Under the pieces are notes generated by a model, which saw nothing but the letters and a program-made list of their open reading frames with translations, had not been told where the DNA came from and did not search any database. Of a stretch of DNA of 64,000 nucleotides, positions 16,274 to 25,047 are shown piece after piece (the stretch's first letter is position 1; the number at the start of each line of letters is the position of its first letter). The position numbers and the translations under genes were made by a program. This DNA comes from an uncultured Collinsella sp. (GTDB lineage: Bacteria > Actinomycetota > Coriobacteriia > Coriobacteriales > Coriobacteriaceae). Location: positions 62,001-126,000 of the forward strand of contig CATZLI010000001.1 in assembly GCA_958421275.1 (NCBI GenBank), in the 5' to 3' direction.

Positions 16274-16792
16274 ATGGAAGAACAAGCTTTTAGACAGGCG
16301 GTCGAAGATCACCGGGATGTCGTGTTTCGAATCGCATTGACGTACCTGCGCGATCGCGCCGATGCCGACGATGTTGCACAAGACGTCTTTCTTAAGTTGC
16401 TCAAAAGCGATGGACACTTTGAAAGTCGGGAGCATCTTCGCCGCTGGCTTATCCGGGTCACGATCAATGAATGCAAATCGCTCTTTCGAAAGCCATGGAG
16501 GCGTGTGGAGGATATTGAGAACCTGGCCGATTCGCTTTCGACGGCGCAGGAGGAGTCCAAGGCGGTCCTGTCAGACGTTATGCGACTTCCGGAGCGATTC
16601 CGTGTTCCCATCGTGCTCTATTACTATCTGGGCTTTTCGACCTCAGAGATTGCCGAGTTACTGCATGTGCCAGCCGCGACCGCTCGAACGCGTTTAGCTC
16701 GTGGTCGATCGAAGCTCAAATTCATCCTAGAGGAGGGCGACCGTGAAATCCAATCAAATCAAGCAGGCCTTCGAGTCCATCCAAGCCGATAG
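16274..16792 (+). CDS. ECF-type RNA polymerase sigma factor
   Basis: An alternative sigma factor of about 172 residues. Region 2 is seen at HRDVVFRIALTYLRDRADADDVAQDVFLKLL (quoted in parts: FRIALTYLRDRADADDVAQD, about residues 16-35) and region 4 at LPERFRVPIVLYYYLG and then STSEIAELLHVPAATARTRL near residues 114-150, with no sigma region 1 or 3, as in ECF sigmas. The start ATG at 16274 has GGGAGGTG six bases upstream; an in-frame ATG at 16172 would add 34 unrelated residues. The next gene overlaps its last 50 bases, the usual coupling of ECF sigma and anti-sigma. Confidence 0.88.
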   Translation: MEEQAFRQAVEDHRDVVFRIALTYLRDRADADDVAQDVFLKLLKSDGHFESREHLRRWLIRVTINECKSLFRKPWRRVEDIENLADSLSTAQEESKAVLSDVMRLPERFRVPIVLYYYLGFSTSEIAELLHVPAATARTRLARGRSKLKFILEEGDREIQSNQAGLRVHPSR

Positions 16793-17819
16793 CGATCTTG
16801 CCGACCGTGTTATTGATGCTGCGGCTGGAAAGCCGCTTCGTCGAAAGGGTCACGCGAAACCTCTGTATGTTGCCGTAATCGGATGTCTTGCCGGAGTGTT
16901 GGCGACCGGAGGGGTCGCCTACGCCGTTGTCAATTCCAGCTATTTTGCCTCAGCCTGGGGAAACCACGGCAATGGGGATTCCATTACCTGGACCAACGGA
17001 GGCTCATCGGGAACTAAATATACCTACACCAGAGAGTTTGGTGATGGCATCGCGCCCCAAAGCCTGGAGGGTGCAGTCCAGGAGGTTAATCTGTCCGTCG
17101 AGGGTAACGGCTATACGCTTGATATCCATGAGATGGCTATTGACCAAAACGGCTGCGGAGCCGTGACGTTTACGTTGTCCAATCCAAATGGCGTTAACTA
17201 CTACAAGCCGGCAGCAGAGACAGGCGAACTTGTTCTCTATGGTGAAGAAGAACAAGGCATCGGTACACCCAGCATGAACTTCGGCGAGGAATGGGCTGAC
17301 ACACGCTGCACAATTGATAAGGACACATCAAGCGACACGGTCATTAATGGCACGATGTACTTTGCCTCGTGGAATCGCGAGCGAGATTTGGGACATGCGG
17401 TCACCTGGAATATCAGCTGGACGGAGGGCAAAGGTGAGGATGCGAAGGTGATCGAGGTATCGACGCCAGAGTTTAACGTCGGAGCGCACGTCGATACAAA
17501 GGAACTCCGCTCTGATGACTCGCCTCTCGAGATTAGCCCGTTTTCCATCCAGACGCACATCGATGATCTGGGCTATGAAGCAGTTGATCATAAACTGACC
17601 GTCAGCTACAAGGATGGATCGGAGCAGATTATCGAAGATGACGACGCAGGGGCGTACAATTTCTATGTTTCGATGGCACGCAATAGCGGAGAGAACATTT
17701 GGGTGCCGACAAAACTGATCAATGTCGATCAAGTGGTCTCAGTAACGCTTGAGGGCACGAGATACACATCAACAGGAGAGACCGAAACAGAAGTACCCTT
17801 TACCATCATCTATTCGTAA
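16743..17819 (+). CDS. Probable membrane anti-sigma factor with extracytoplasmic domain
   Basis: This 358-residue protein has a short cytoplasmic N-terminus (MKSNQIKQAFESIQADSDLA), one transmembrane helix near residues 41-63 (LYVAVIGCLAGVLATGGVAY) and an extracytoplasmic part of about 290 residues rich in beta-strand patterns. This is the layout of DUF4179-like sensors encoded beside ECF sigmas. It probably binds the sigma factor and releases it on an outside signal that is unknown. The GTG start follows GAGGAGG and overlaps the sigma gene by 50 bases. Its base composition is more AT-rich than the neighbouring ribosomal and rpo genes, which may point to transfer or weak codon selection. Confidence 0.7.
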   Translation: MKSNQIKQAFESIQADSDLADRVIDAAAGKPLRRKGHAKPLYVAVIGCLAGVLATGGVAYAVVNSSYFASAWGNHGNGDSITWTNGGSSGTKYTYTREFGDGIAPQSLEGAVQEVNLSVEGNGYTLDIHEMAIDQNGCGAVTFTLSNPNGVNYYKPAAETGELVLYGEEEQGIGTPSMNFGEEWADTRCTIDKDTSSDTVINGTMYFASWNRERDLGHAVTWNISWTEGKGEDAKVIEVSTPEFNVGAHVDTKELRSDDSPLEISPFSIQTHIDDLGYEAVDHKLTVSYKDGSEQIIEDDDAGAYNFYVSMARNSGENIWVPTKLINVDQVVSVTLEGTRYTSTGETETEVPFTIIYS

Positions 17820-17825
17820 GATTTG

Positions 17826-17859
17826 GGGCCGCTTCCTACTAGGGGAGGCGGCCCATTTT
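17826..17859 (+). terminator. Probable terminator of the sigma operon
   Basis: GGGCCGC (17826-17832) pairs with GCGGCCC (17848-17854), with weaker inner pairing, followed by ATTTTG. The T-run is short, so efficiency is uncertain. Confidence 0.55.
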
Positions 17860-18026
17860 GCATTAAATGGACGGTTAGACCGAGCGATATACTTCCGAAA
17901 ACGCCGCCGATTTCCATGCGAAAGACGAAAGCAGATCACCGCCGGAGCGCGACGTTTCCCCAGATAAAACCGACCAAAATAAACCTGTCCCTTTTTGGCA
18001 GGTGGCGTTGCCCCAACGAGCACGTC

Positions 18027-18165
18027 GGATTCCCGGACCGGGCGGCCCAGGTTTTAAGTTTGTCGCGAGTTCCGCACGCAAAGGAAAGCACTTAATGTGC
18101 TTTCCGTCTTGCGCAGGACTGTAGAGCAGCAAACTTAAAACCTGGGCCGCCCGATCCGGGAATCC
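18027..18165. repeat. Fold-back element, copy 2 (upstream of rpsL)
   Basis: Arms 18027-18062 and 18130-18165 match at 35 of 36 positions as an inverted repeat. The 67-nt core (18063-18129) starts TCGCGAGTTCCGCACG, has an inner hairpin GGAAAGCAC/GTGCTTTCC around TTAAT, and ends GCAGGACTGTAGAGCAG. The core is nearly the same as copy 3 but the arms are unrelated. It lies 60 bp before the shared ribosomal motif at 18225. It is the main content of the 552-bp gap 17820-18371, which has no convincing gene. Confidence 0.88.
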
Positions 18166-18224
18166 TCCCAAGCGCACAGGAGGGGATTCCTTTTGTGTAG
18201 GCTTTGCGGAAATGTACCAATTTT

Positions 18225-18250
18225 TGGATACGCCCGGCGGCGTGGTCTGT
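18225..18250 (+). promoter_or_regulatory. Shared ribosomal-operon motif, rpsL copy
   Basis: TGGATACGCCCGGCGGCGTG begins here. Closely matching 26-bp blocks occur before rplC (35507) and rplB (37372). This copy lacks the TATAC end of the other two and instead leads directly into a canonical -35 box. Confidence 0.5.
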
Positions 18251-18278
18251 TGACGGCACAGCTAACGCCACGTATCCT
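18250..18278 (+). promoter_or_regulatory. Promoter for rpsL-rpsG-fusA-rpsJ
   Basis: TTGACG (18250-18255) and TATCCT (18273-18278) are separated by 17 bp, about 94 bp before the rpsL start. Confidence 0.75.
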
Positions 18279-18371
18279 ATCGAACTGCGTGTTTCGTAGG
18301 GGGATGCTGACCCCTCGATTCAAGCCGTTGCACTTTACAGAAAGCTGGAATCATTCGAGAAGGAGTACGCT

Positions 18372-18749
18372 TTGCCTACTATTAACCAGCTGGTTCGCCA
18401 GGGCCGTCGTTCCGTGCCCAAGAAGTCCAAGAACGCTGCTCTGCAGCACAACTCCCAGAAGCGCGGCGTGTGCACCCGCGTCTTCACCACGAGCCCCAAG
18501 AAGCCGAACTCGGCTCTTCGTAAGGTTGCCCGTGTTCGCCTTGTCAACGGCATCGAAGTTACTGCTTACATCCCGGGTGAGGGCCACAACCTGCAGGAGC
18601 ACTCCATCGTGCTCGTCCGCGGCGGTCGTGTCCGTGACCTCCCTGGTGTCCGTTATCACGTCATCCGTGGCGCCTACGACGCTGCTCCGGTCCAGAACCG
18701 TATGCAGGCCCGTTCCAAGTACGGTGCTAAGCGCCCCAAGGCCAAATAA
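18372..18749 (+). CDS. rpsL: 30S ribosomal protein S12
   Basis: S12 lies at the decoding centre and affects accuracy. The 125 residues show [11 protein letters not shown] at the N-terminus, [19 protein letters not shown] (containing the Lys linked to streptomycin sensitivity) and [19 protein letters not shown]. The start is TTG at 18372 with AGGAG seven bases upstream; no in-frame ATG fits. It is the first gene of the str-type operon. Confidence 0.97.
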   Translation: MPTINQLVRQGRRSVPKKSKNAALQHNSQKRGVCTRVFTTSPKKPNSALRKVARVRLVNGIEVTAYIPGEGHNLQEHSIVLVRGGRVRDLPGVRYHVIRGAYDAAPVQNRMQARSKYGAKRPKAK

Positions 18750-18822
18750 GCCAGATAACGTTTTGATACTTTCGCCGTGTGCCGCCTAAGCGCCGCACGG
18801 TAGACACTTAAGGAGATTTCAC

Positions 18823-19296
18823 ATGCCGCGTCGTGCAGCAGCTAATCGTCGTGAGGTTCAGCCTGACGCCGTTTACAACAACCGCCTGGTGACTCAGCTC
18901 ATCAACAAGGTCCTTCTTGACGGCAAGAAGGCCACCGCTGAGCGCATCGTTTACACCGCTTTCGAGATCGTTGCCGAGAAGTCCGAGGGTGGCGACGCTC
19001 TCGCTACCTTCAAGAAGGCTATGGACAACGTCAAGCCCACGCTCGAGGTTAAGCCCAAGCGTGTCGGTGGCGCTACCTATCAGGTCCCGATGGAGGTCAA
19101 CTCCCGTCGTTCCACCGCTCTGGGCATCCGCTGGATCGTCAACTTCTCCCGCGCTCGCAAGGAGAAGACCATGGCCGAGCGTCTCGCCAACGAGATCCTC
19201 GACGCTTCCAACGGCCTGGGCGCTTCCGTCAAGAAGCGTGAGGACGTCTTCAAGATGGCCGAGGCCAACCGCGCGTTCTCTCACTATCGTTGGTAA
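18823..19296 (+). CDS. rpsG: 30S ribosomal protein S7
   Basis: S7 nucleates assembly of the 30S head. The 157 residues start [20 protein letters not shown] and contain the rRNA-binding [15 protein letters not shown] and [12 protein letters not shown] blocks, at the usual length. The ATG follows AAGGAG. Second gene in the operon, 73 bp after rpsL. Confidence 0.97.
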   Translation: MPRRAAANRREVQPDAVYNNRLVTQLINKVLLDGKKATAERIVYTAFEIVAEKSEGGDALATFKKAMDNVKPTLEVKPKRVGGATYQVPMEVNSRRSTALGIRWIVNFSRARKEKTMAERLANEILDASNGLGASVKKREDVFKMAEANRAFSHYRW

Positions 19297-19315
19297 GTTA
19301 AGGTAAGGAACTAAC

Positions 19316-21415
19316 ATGGCTAAGCCTAAGTACAAGCTTTCCGATACCCGTAACATCGGCATCATGGCCCACATCGATGCCGGTAAGACCACCACGACCG
19401 AGCGTATTCTTTACTACACCGGTAAGACCCACAAGATCGGTGAGGTCCATGAGGGCGCTGCCACCATGGACTGGATGGTTCAGGAGCAGGAGCGCGGCGT
19501 AACCATTACCTCCGCTGCTACCACGTGCTTCTGGAACAAGGACGGTAAGGACTACCGCATCCAGATCATCGACACCCCGGGCCACGTTGACTTCACCGCC
19601 GAGGTCGAGCGCTGCCTGCGCGTCCTCGATGGCGCTGTCGCCGTCTTCGACGCCGTTGCCGGCGTTCAGCCCCAGTCTGAGACCGTTTGGCGTCAGGCTT
19701 CTACCTTCAACGTCCCCCGCATCGCCTTCATCAACAAGTATGACCGCGTGGGCGCTGACTTCTTCAACGCTATCGAGACCATGAAGGATCGTCTCGACGC
19801 TAACGCCGTGGCCGCTCAGGTCCCGATGGGCGCCGAGGACAACTTCTGGGGCGTCATCGACCTGGTCACCATGACTGCATGGGACTTCAAGGCCGACGAG
19901 AAGGGCATGACCTACCCCGAGCCGATGGACGAGATCCCGGCTGAGTTTGCCGACATCGCTGCCACCAAGCGCGAGGAGCTCCTCGACGCTGCTGCCAGCT
20001 TTGACGACGAGCTCATGGAGAAGATTCTCATGGAGGAGGACTTCACCGTCGAGGAGCTCAAGGCTGCTCTGCGCAAGGGCGTTCTGGCCAACGAGCTCAA
20101 CCTCGTCTTCGTGGGTTCCGCCTACAAGAACAAGGGCGTTCAGGAGCTGCTCGACGCTGTCGTCGACTACCTGCCCAGCCCGCTCGACGTCGAGGCCGTC
20201 ACCGGTACCGATCCGGACACCGGCGAGGAGATTCAGCGTCATCCTTCCTTCGACGAGCCCTTCTCCGGCCTGGTCTTCAAGATCATGACCGACCCGTTCG
20301 TCGGTAAGCTCACCTATGTCCGCGTTTACTCCGGCCGCGCCGAGTCCGGCTCCTACGTGGTCAACGCTTCCAACGGTCAGCGCGAGCGCCTCGGCCGCAT
20401 CCTCGAGATGAACGCTGCCGAGCGTATCGACCGTGACGACGCTGCCGCTGGCGACATCGTCGCTTGCGTCGGCTTCAAGAACTCCACCACCGGTGACACC
20501 CTGTGCGCCGAGGGCAAGGAGATCGTCCTCGAGAAGATCGAGTTCGCTAAGCCCGTTATCGACGTTGCCATCGAGCCCAAGACCAAGGCCGAGCAGGACA
20601 AGATGTCCCTGGCTCTGACCAAGCTCGCCGAAGAGGACCCGACCTTCCAGGTGTCCACCAACCACGAGACCGGCCAGACCATCATCGCCGGCATGGGCGA
20701 GCTGCACCTCGAGATCATCGTCGACCGTCTGCTCCGCGAGTTCAAGGTTGACGCTAACGTTGGTAAGCCCCAGGTTGCCTACCGCGAGACCGCTGGTCAC
20801 GACGTCGAGAAGGCTGAGGGCAAGTTCGTCCGTCAGTCCGGCGGTCGCGGTCAGTACGGCCACGCCGTCATCAAGCTCGAGAAGATGGAGGAGGGCTTCG
20901 GCTACGAGTTCGTCAACGCTATCGTCGGCGGCGTCGTGCCCAAGGAGTACATCCCGTCCATCGACAAGGGCATCCAGGAGGCCCTGAACACCGGTGTTAT
21001 CGCCGGCTTCCCGGTCCTCGACGTTAAGGTCACCCTGTTCGACGGTTCTTACCACGAGGTCGACTCCTCCGAGGCCGCCTTCAAGATCGCCGGTTCCATG
21101 GCTATCAAGGACGCCCTCAAGAAGTCCGATCCGCAGCTGCTCGAGCCGATCATGGCTGTCGAGGTCGAGACCCCTGAGCAGTACATGGGCGACGTTATGG
21201 GCAACCTCTCCGGTCGCCGCGGCAAGATCGAGGGCATGGAGGATCGCAAGAACAGCAAGCTCATCCGTGCCAAGGTGCCGCTGGGCGAGATGTTCGGTTA
21301 CGCTACCGACCTTCGCTCCCAGACCCAGGGCCGTGCATCCTACACGATGCAGTTCGACTCTTATGAGCCCGCGCCCAAGTCCATCGTGGACGAGGTCATG
21401 AGCAAGAACGCCTAA
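19316..21415 (+). CDS. fusA: Elongation factor G
   Basis: EF-G drives GTP-dependent translocation. The 699 residues include G1 [15 protein letters not shown], the switch block [10 protein letters not shown]3 DTPGHVDF and G4 in the form NKYDRVG; the usual NKMDR is changed from Met to Tyr, which should not harm guanine binding because Asn, Lys and Asp remain. Domains II to V follow in full. It lies 19 bp after rpsG. No tuf gene follows, unlike many str operons; rpsJ comes next. Confidence 0.97.
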   Translation: MAKPKYKLSDTRNIGIMAHIDAGKTTTTERILYYTGKTHKIGEVHEGAATMDWMVQEQERGVTITSAATTCFWNKDGKDYRIQIIDTPGHVDFTAEVERCLRVLDGAVAVFDAVAGVQPQSETVWRQASTFNVPRIAFINKYDRVGADFFNAIETMKDRLDANAVAAQVPMGAEDNFWGVIDLVTMTAWDFKADEKGMTYPEPMDEIPAEFADIAATKREELLDAAASFDDELMEKILMEEDFTVEELKAALRKGVLANELNLVFVGSAYKNKGVQELLDAVVDYLPSPLDVEAVTGTDPDTGEEIQRHPSFDEPFSGLVFKIMTDPFVGKLTYVRVYSGRAESGSYVVNASNGQRERLGRILEMNAAERIDRDDAAAGDIVACVGFKNSTTGDTLCAEGKEIVLEKIEFAKPVIDVAIEPKTKAEQDKMSLALTKLAEEDPTFQVSTNHETGQTIIAGMGELHLEIIVDRLLREFKVDANVGKPQVAYRETAGHDVEKAEGKFVRQSGGRGQYGHAVIKLEKMEEGFGYEFVNAIVGGVVPKEYIPSIDKGIQEALNTGVIAGFPVLDVKVTLFDGSYHEVDSSEAAFKIAGSMAIKDALKKSDPQLLEPIMAVEVETPEQYMGDVMGNLSGRRGKIEGMEDRKNSKLIRAKVPLGEMFGYATDLRSQTQGRASYTMQFDSYEPAPKSIVDEVMSKNA

Positions 21416-21475
21416 GTTCGAGCTCCCTGTTACGTAATCCGCGAGAACATCTCTCGCACTCTTTGGAGGTTTAAG

Positions 21476-21784
21476 TTGGCTACCCAGAAGATCCGCATTC
21501 GCCTCAAGGGCTATGATCACGAGGTCGTCGATCAGTCCGCGAAGCTCATCGTCGAGACCGCTCAGAAGACCGGCGCTCGCGTTTCCGGTCCTGTCCCCCT
21601 GCCCACCGAGCGCAACCTGTACACGGTTATCCGCTCGCCGCACGTGAACAAGGACTCCCGTGAGCAGTTCGAGATGCGCACCCACAAGCGCCTCATCGAC
21701 ATCCTCGACCCCACCTCGGGCACCGTTGATTCGCTCATGCGTCTCGACCTCCCCGCTGGCGTCGACATCGACATCAAGCTCTAA
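21476..21784 (+). CDS. rpsJ: 30S ribosomal protein S10
   Basis: S10 is a 30S head protein and, as NusE, a partner of NusB/NusG in antitermination. The 102 residues have [39 protein letters not shown] and [12 protein letters not shown] blocks typical of the family. The start is TTG at 21476 after GGAGG. It normally leads the S10 operon, but here it ends the str operon with a strong terminator, and its usual follower rplC is 14 kb away. Confidence 0.97.
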   Translation: MATQKIRIRLKGYDHEVVDQSAKLIVETAQKTGARVSGPVPLPTERNLYTVIRSPHVNKDSREQFEMRTHKRLIDILDPTSGTVDSLMRLDLPAGVDIDIKL

Positions 21785-21803
21785 GCGATATCGCTCATAG
21801 CTC

Positions 21804-21846
21804 AAAGGGCCCCGCTGCCGCTACGGCAGCGGGGCCCTTTTGTTTT
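21804..21846 (+). terminator. Terminator of the str operon
   Basis: AAAGGGCCCCGCTGCCG pairs perfectly with CGGCAGCGGGGCCCTTT (21824-21840) around a CTA loop, followed by TGTTTT. Confidence 0.93.
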
Positions 21847-21899
21847 GAATGATGGTTTGGACTGTGGGGTAATGCTGCCGAGTAGGTGGTTGCGGCGCC

Positions 21900-22676
21900 C
21901 TATTCGCTCAAGGGACGCAGCGATGCCTCCTCAAAATGGAAGGATCGAAAGCCGTCTTCCGTTTCGATGCACGCGCGACCAAAGCCATCGACCGTTTGAA
22001 AGATGCCACGCGCCAGCTCGTCCCCAGCGGGGGAGCGGGCGATAACGTGCTCCCCGATCCAATTGAGGTGAGCGATATATTCATCGTGGACGGGCGCGAG
22101 CGGACCGGCGTCTTCTTCCTTGGCGGTGAGGCGCTCTGCCCAGGCATCTACAGCGTCTATAACTGCGTGATAGACCTCATCGAGGAGCATGTCGACGGCG
22201 GGAACGTTCTCGTTGAGATCCGAGAGGCCAATTGCCGCCAGGCCGCCATCGGGCACCTCTTGGGGCGTGTAGTTTACGTTGACGCCAATGCCGCAGACGG
22301 CGAAAGGTTTGCCTTCGTTATCGCGTGCGGCCTCGACCAGAATGCCGCCGAGCTTGCGTCCTCGCGCGACCAGGTCGTTGGGCCATTTGAGGCCAATCTC
22401 GTTTGCAAGACCCTGCTTTTCGAGCGCCTCGAGCACCGCTAAGCCGCTGATGGCGGCAAGACCAGAGTACTTTGCAGGATTAACGCATGGACGCAGGACA
22501 ATCGAAAGCAATAGGTTGCCGGCGGTTGAATCCCACTTGTGGCCGCGCCGGCCGCGTCCTGCCGTCTGAGTCCGGGCGGCAAGTCCCGTGCCGTGCGGCT
22601 CTCCCTGTTTTCCTGCTTCGAGCAGGTCATCGTTGGTCGATCCGGTTACGTCGACTATCGTTAAACGAGAATCCAT
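21900..22676 (-). CDS. birA: Biotin-[acetyl-CoA-carboxylase] ligase (no HTH)
   Basis: The enzyme activates biotin with ATP and joins it to the AccB lysine. The 258 residues start directly at the catalytic domain: STNDDLLEAGK, the biotin-AMP loop AGRGRRGHKWDS near residue 40, and LKWPNDLVARGRKLGGIL near 98. The N-terminal DNA-binding domain of E. coli BirA is missing, so this is a class I ligase that cannot itself repress. The ATG is preceded by AGGAGG. It is transcribed away from the fab-acc operon, whose accB product is its substrate. Confidence 0.92.
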   Translation of the reverse strand: MDSRLTIVDVTGSTNDDLLEAGKQGEPHGTGLAARTQTAGRGRRGHKWDSTAGNLLLSIVLRPCVNPAKYSGLAAISGLAVLEALEKQGLANEIGLKWPNDLVARGRKLGGILVEAARDNEGKPFAVCGIGVNVNYTPQEVPDGGLAAIGLSDLNENVPAVDMLLDEVYHAVIDAVDAWAERLTAKEEDAGPLAPVHDEYIAHLNWIGEHVIARSPAGDELARGIFQTVDGFGRACIETEDGFRSFHFEEASLRPLSE

Positions 22677-22774
22677 AACAGCTGCTACCTCCTAAGTTAA
22701 TAAGGCAATCGCGCAATGGTGTCGAGAGATAGACACAATGTGAAGCCTTTGTCGCATTTGGACAATTTAATGTT

Positions 22775-22836
22775 AACACGTCAACAACGACTAAAATGCG
22801 CTATCCTCTCTTGGTCGATGTAAACACGTCAACAAC
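22775..22836 (+). promoter_or_regulatory. Two direct repeats, candidate operators of the fab operon
   Basis: AACACGTCAACAAC occurs at 22775-22788 and again at 22823-22836, 48 bp apart start to start, in the birA-fabH gap. Each is an imperfect dyad (TGTTAACACGTCAACA). They frame the likely promoter (TATCCT near 22802). The regulator is not encoded in the window. Confidence 0.5.
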
Positions 22837-22852
22837 TTAAAGGAGGTTAGTG

Positions 22853-23812
22853 ATGGGTTTCACGATTCTTGGAACAGGCTCGGCGCTTCCTGAGCGCAGT
22901 GTTTCCAATGACGAGCTATCTGAGTTCCTCGATACCTCGGATGAGTGGATTTTTACCCGCACCGGTATCAAGAGCCGCCACGTCTGCACCACCGAGTCAC
23001 TCGACGACCTTGCCGTAGCGGCGAGCGAGCGGGCACTCCAGGTGTCCGGAATCGACGCGAGCCAGCTGGATCTAATCGTCTGCTCGACGACAACGGGTGA
23101 CCACCTTGTTCCCGCCGAGGCGTGTGCCGTAGCCGAGCGTCTGGGCGCGACGTGCCCTGCCTTCGATGTCTCGGCGGCTTGTGCCGGCTTCGTGTTTGCG
23201 CTCGATGTCGCCGAGGGCTATATCGCCCGCGGCCGTGCCGAGCGCGTGCTTGTCGTTGCTGCCGAGCAGATGACGCGCACGCTCGACTGGACCGACCGCG
23301 CCACCTGCGTGCTCTTTGGCGATGGGGCAGGCGCCGCAGTGATTGGAGCTGGGGGAGACAACCCCCTTGCCGTTGAGCTTTCGACGGCGCCCGACGTCGA
23401 GACGTTGCGCGTACCCGGTCTGGTCGGCACCTCGCCGTTTAAGGCCTCTGCAGATAGCGAGAGCGTGCTGTCCATGAATGGCCGCCGCGTGTTCAAGTTC
23501 GGCGTCAACGCCATCTGCGACACGGTCCATAAGCTTGCGGGCGATGCGGGCATTTCGGTCGAAGACATCGACCATTTTGTATTCCATCAGGCTAACGAAC
23601 GAATCCTGAGTCAGGCGGTCAAGCGCCTCGGCGTGCCAGACGAGCGCGTGGTTCGAACGCTGCGCGAGATCGGCAACATTTCGAGCGCATGCATTCCGCT
23701 TGCCCTCGACCGGCTGGCAAACGCCGGTGCACTTCACACAGGCGACACCATCGCCTTGGTTGGATTTGGCGCCGGTCTGGATATAGGTGGCTATCTGCTT
23801 CGTTGGAAGTAG
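22853..23812 (+). CDS. fabH: Beta-ketoacyl-ACP synthase III
   Basis: FabH starts each fatty acid by condensing acyl-CoA with malonyl-ACP. The 319 residues contain the Cys in DVSAACAGFVFALDVA (about residue 112), the His in FHQANERI and the Asn in EIGNISSACIPLAL, forming the Cys-His-Asn triad. I use ATG at 22853, six bases after AGGAGG; a GTG codon directly before it is possible. It is the first gene of the fatty-acid operon, behind two putative operators. Confidence 0.95.
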   Translation: MGFTILGTGSALPERSVSNDELSEFLDTSDEWIFTRTGIKSRHVCTTESLDDLAVAASERALQVSGIDASQLDLIVCSTTTGDHLVPAEACAVAERLGATCPAFDVSAACAGFVFALDVAEGYIARGRAERVLVVAAEQMTRTLDWTDRATCVLFGDGAGAAVIGAGGDNPLAVELSTAPDVETLRVPGLVGTSPFKASADSESVLSMNGRRVFKFGVNAICDTVHKLAGDAGISVEDIDHFVFHQANERILSQAVKRLGVPDERVVRTLREIGNISSACIPLALDRLANAGALHTGDTIALVGFGAGLDIGGYLLRWK

Positions 23813-23863
23813 TCGCACATAGGAAATAAAAACGCCCTAGGGCACAACCAAAGGAGAACTACC

Positions 23864-24100
23864 ATGGCAGATCAGAAGACCTTCGAGCGCGTTTGCGACG
23901 TTATCCGCGAGACCGCCGGTCTTGACGATGTCGAGATGAAGCCCGAGTCCACGCTCGAGGAGATTGGTCTCGACAGCCTGGGCACCGTCGAGATCCTCGT
24001 CGCCGTCGAGGACGAGTTTGGCATCCAGCTCGATACCGAGGAGAACCCCAAGACGGTCGGCGAGTTCGCCGATACGGTCGAGGCGGCATTGGAGAAGTAG
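23864..24100 (+). CDS. acpP: Acyl carrier protein
   Basis: ACP carries the growing acyl chain on phosphopantetheine attached to the Ser of the GLDSLGTVEI motif (about residue 38). At 78 residues and strongly acidic it fits the family. The ATG follows AAAGGAG. It is followed two bases later by fabK. Confidence 0.96.
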   Translation: MADQKTFERVCDVIRETAGLDDVEMKPESTLEEIGLDSLGTVEILVAVEDEFGIQLDTEENPKTVGEFADTVEAALEK

Positions 24101-24102
24101 AG

Positions 24103-25047
24103 ATGCTCAAGACTCCTCTCTGCGATCTGCTCGGCATCGAAAAGCCCGTGTTCCAGGGCGGTATGGCCTGGATTGCCGATGCCTCGCTGGCGTCCGCAGT
24201 GTCCGAGGCGGGTGGCTTAGGCATCATCGCGGCCATGAACGCCGACGCCAACTGGCTTCGCGACCAGATTCATGAGCTGCGCGCCAAGACGGATAAGCCC
24301 TTTGGCGTCAACGTCATGCTCATGAGCCCGTTTGCCGACGAGGTCGCGCAGGTCGTGATTGACGAGCGAGTGCCGGTCGTCGTGACGGGCGCCGGCAATC
24401 CCGCCAAGTACATGAAGGCGTGGAACGAGGCGGGCATCAAGGTCGTCCCGGTCGTTGCCTCGGTGGCGCTGGCGCGCCTCGTGGCACGTCGTGGAGCCAC
24501 GGCGGTTGTTGCCGAGGGTACCGAATCGGGCGGCCATATTGGCGAGACCTCGACGATGGCACTGGTGCCGCAGGTCGTCGATGCGGTCGACATTCCCGTT
24601 GTGGCCGCTGGCGGTATTGCCGACGGCCGCGGCGTGGCGGCCGCCTTTATGCTGGGCGCCGCCGGCGTGCAGGTGGGTACGCGCTTTCTGATCGCAGACG
24701 AGTGCACCGTATCGGAGCAGTACAAGGAGATGGTCTTGAAGGCCAACGACACCTCGACGCGTGCGACCGGCCGCTCGACGGGACACCCGGTGCGTGCACT
24801 CAAGAGCCCCTTTACCAACGCCTACGCCAAGAGCGAGGCGGCGGGCGTAAGTGTCGAGGAACTCGGGGCCATGGGCACGGGCGCCCTTCGCAAGGCCGCC
24901 AAGGACGGCAATTACGAAGAGGGTTCGTTTTTGTGTGGACAGATTGCCGGCATGGTCAACGAGCGCCAGAGCGCACGTGAAATCGTTGACGACCTGATCG
25001 ATGGCGCCGAGCGCGTCCTGAAGGGTGCGTCCGCATGGGTAGCGTAG
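24103..25047 (+). CDS. fabK: Enoyl-ACP reductase II (FMN-dependent)
   Basis: FabK reduces enoyl-ACP in the last step of each elongation cycle with FMN and NAD(P)H, replacing FabI. The 314 residues begin TPLCDLLGIEKPVFQGGMAW and include EAGGLGIIAAMNAD, PVVVTGAGNP, VVAEGTESGGHIG and PVVAAGGIADGRG, the flavin-binding blocks of the nitronate monooxygenase/FabK family. Operon position supports FabK rather than a nitronate monooxygenase. FabK proteins are generally insensitive to triclosan. It overlaps fabD by 13 bases. Confidence 0.92.
   Translation: MLKTPLCDLLGIEKPVFQGGMAWIADASLASAVSEAGGLGIIAAMNADANWLRDQIHELRAKTDKPFGVNVMLMSPFADEVAQVVIDERVPVVVTGAGNPAKYMKAWNEAGIKVVPVVASVALARLVARRGATAVVAEGTESGGHIGETSTMALVPQVVDAVDIPVVAAGGIADGRGVAAAFMLGAAGVQVGTRFLIADECTVSEQYKEMVLKANDTSTRATGRSTGHPVRALKSPFTNAYAKSEAAGVSVEELGAMGTGALRKAAKDGNYEEGSFLCGQIAGMVNERQSAREIVDDLIDGAERVLKGASAWVA

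Noticed and set aside
19298..21805. Open frame of 835 codons on the minus strand opposite fusA and rpsJ
   Set aside because: Same cause: a shadow of highly biased genes. It also crosses the rpsJ-fusA gap without a ribosome site.
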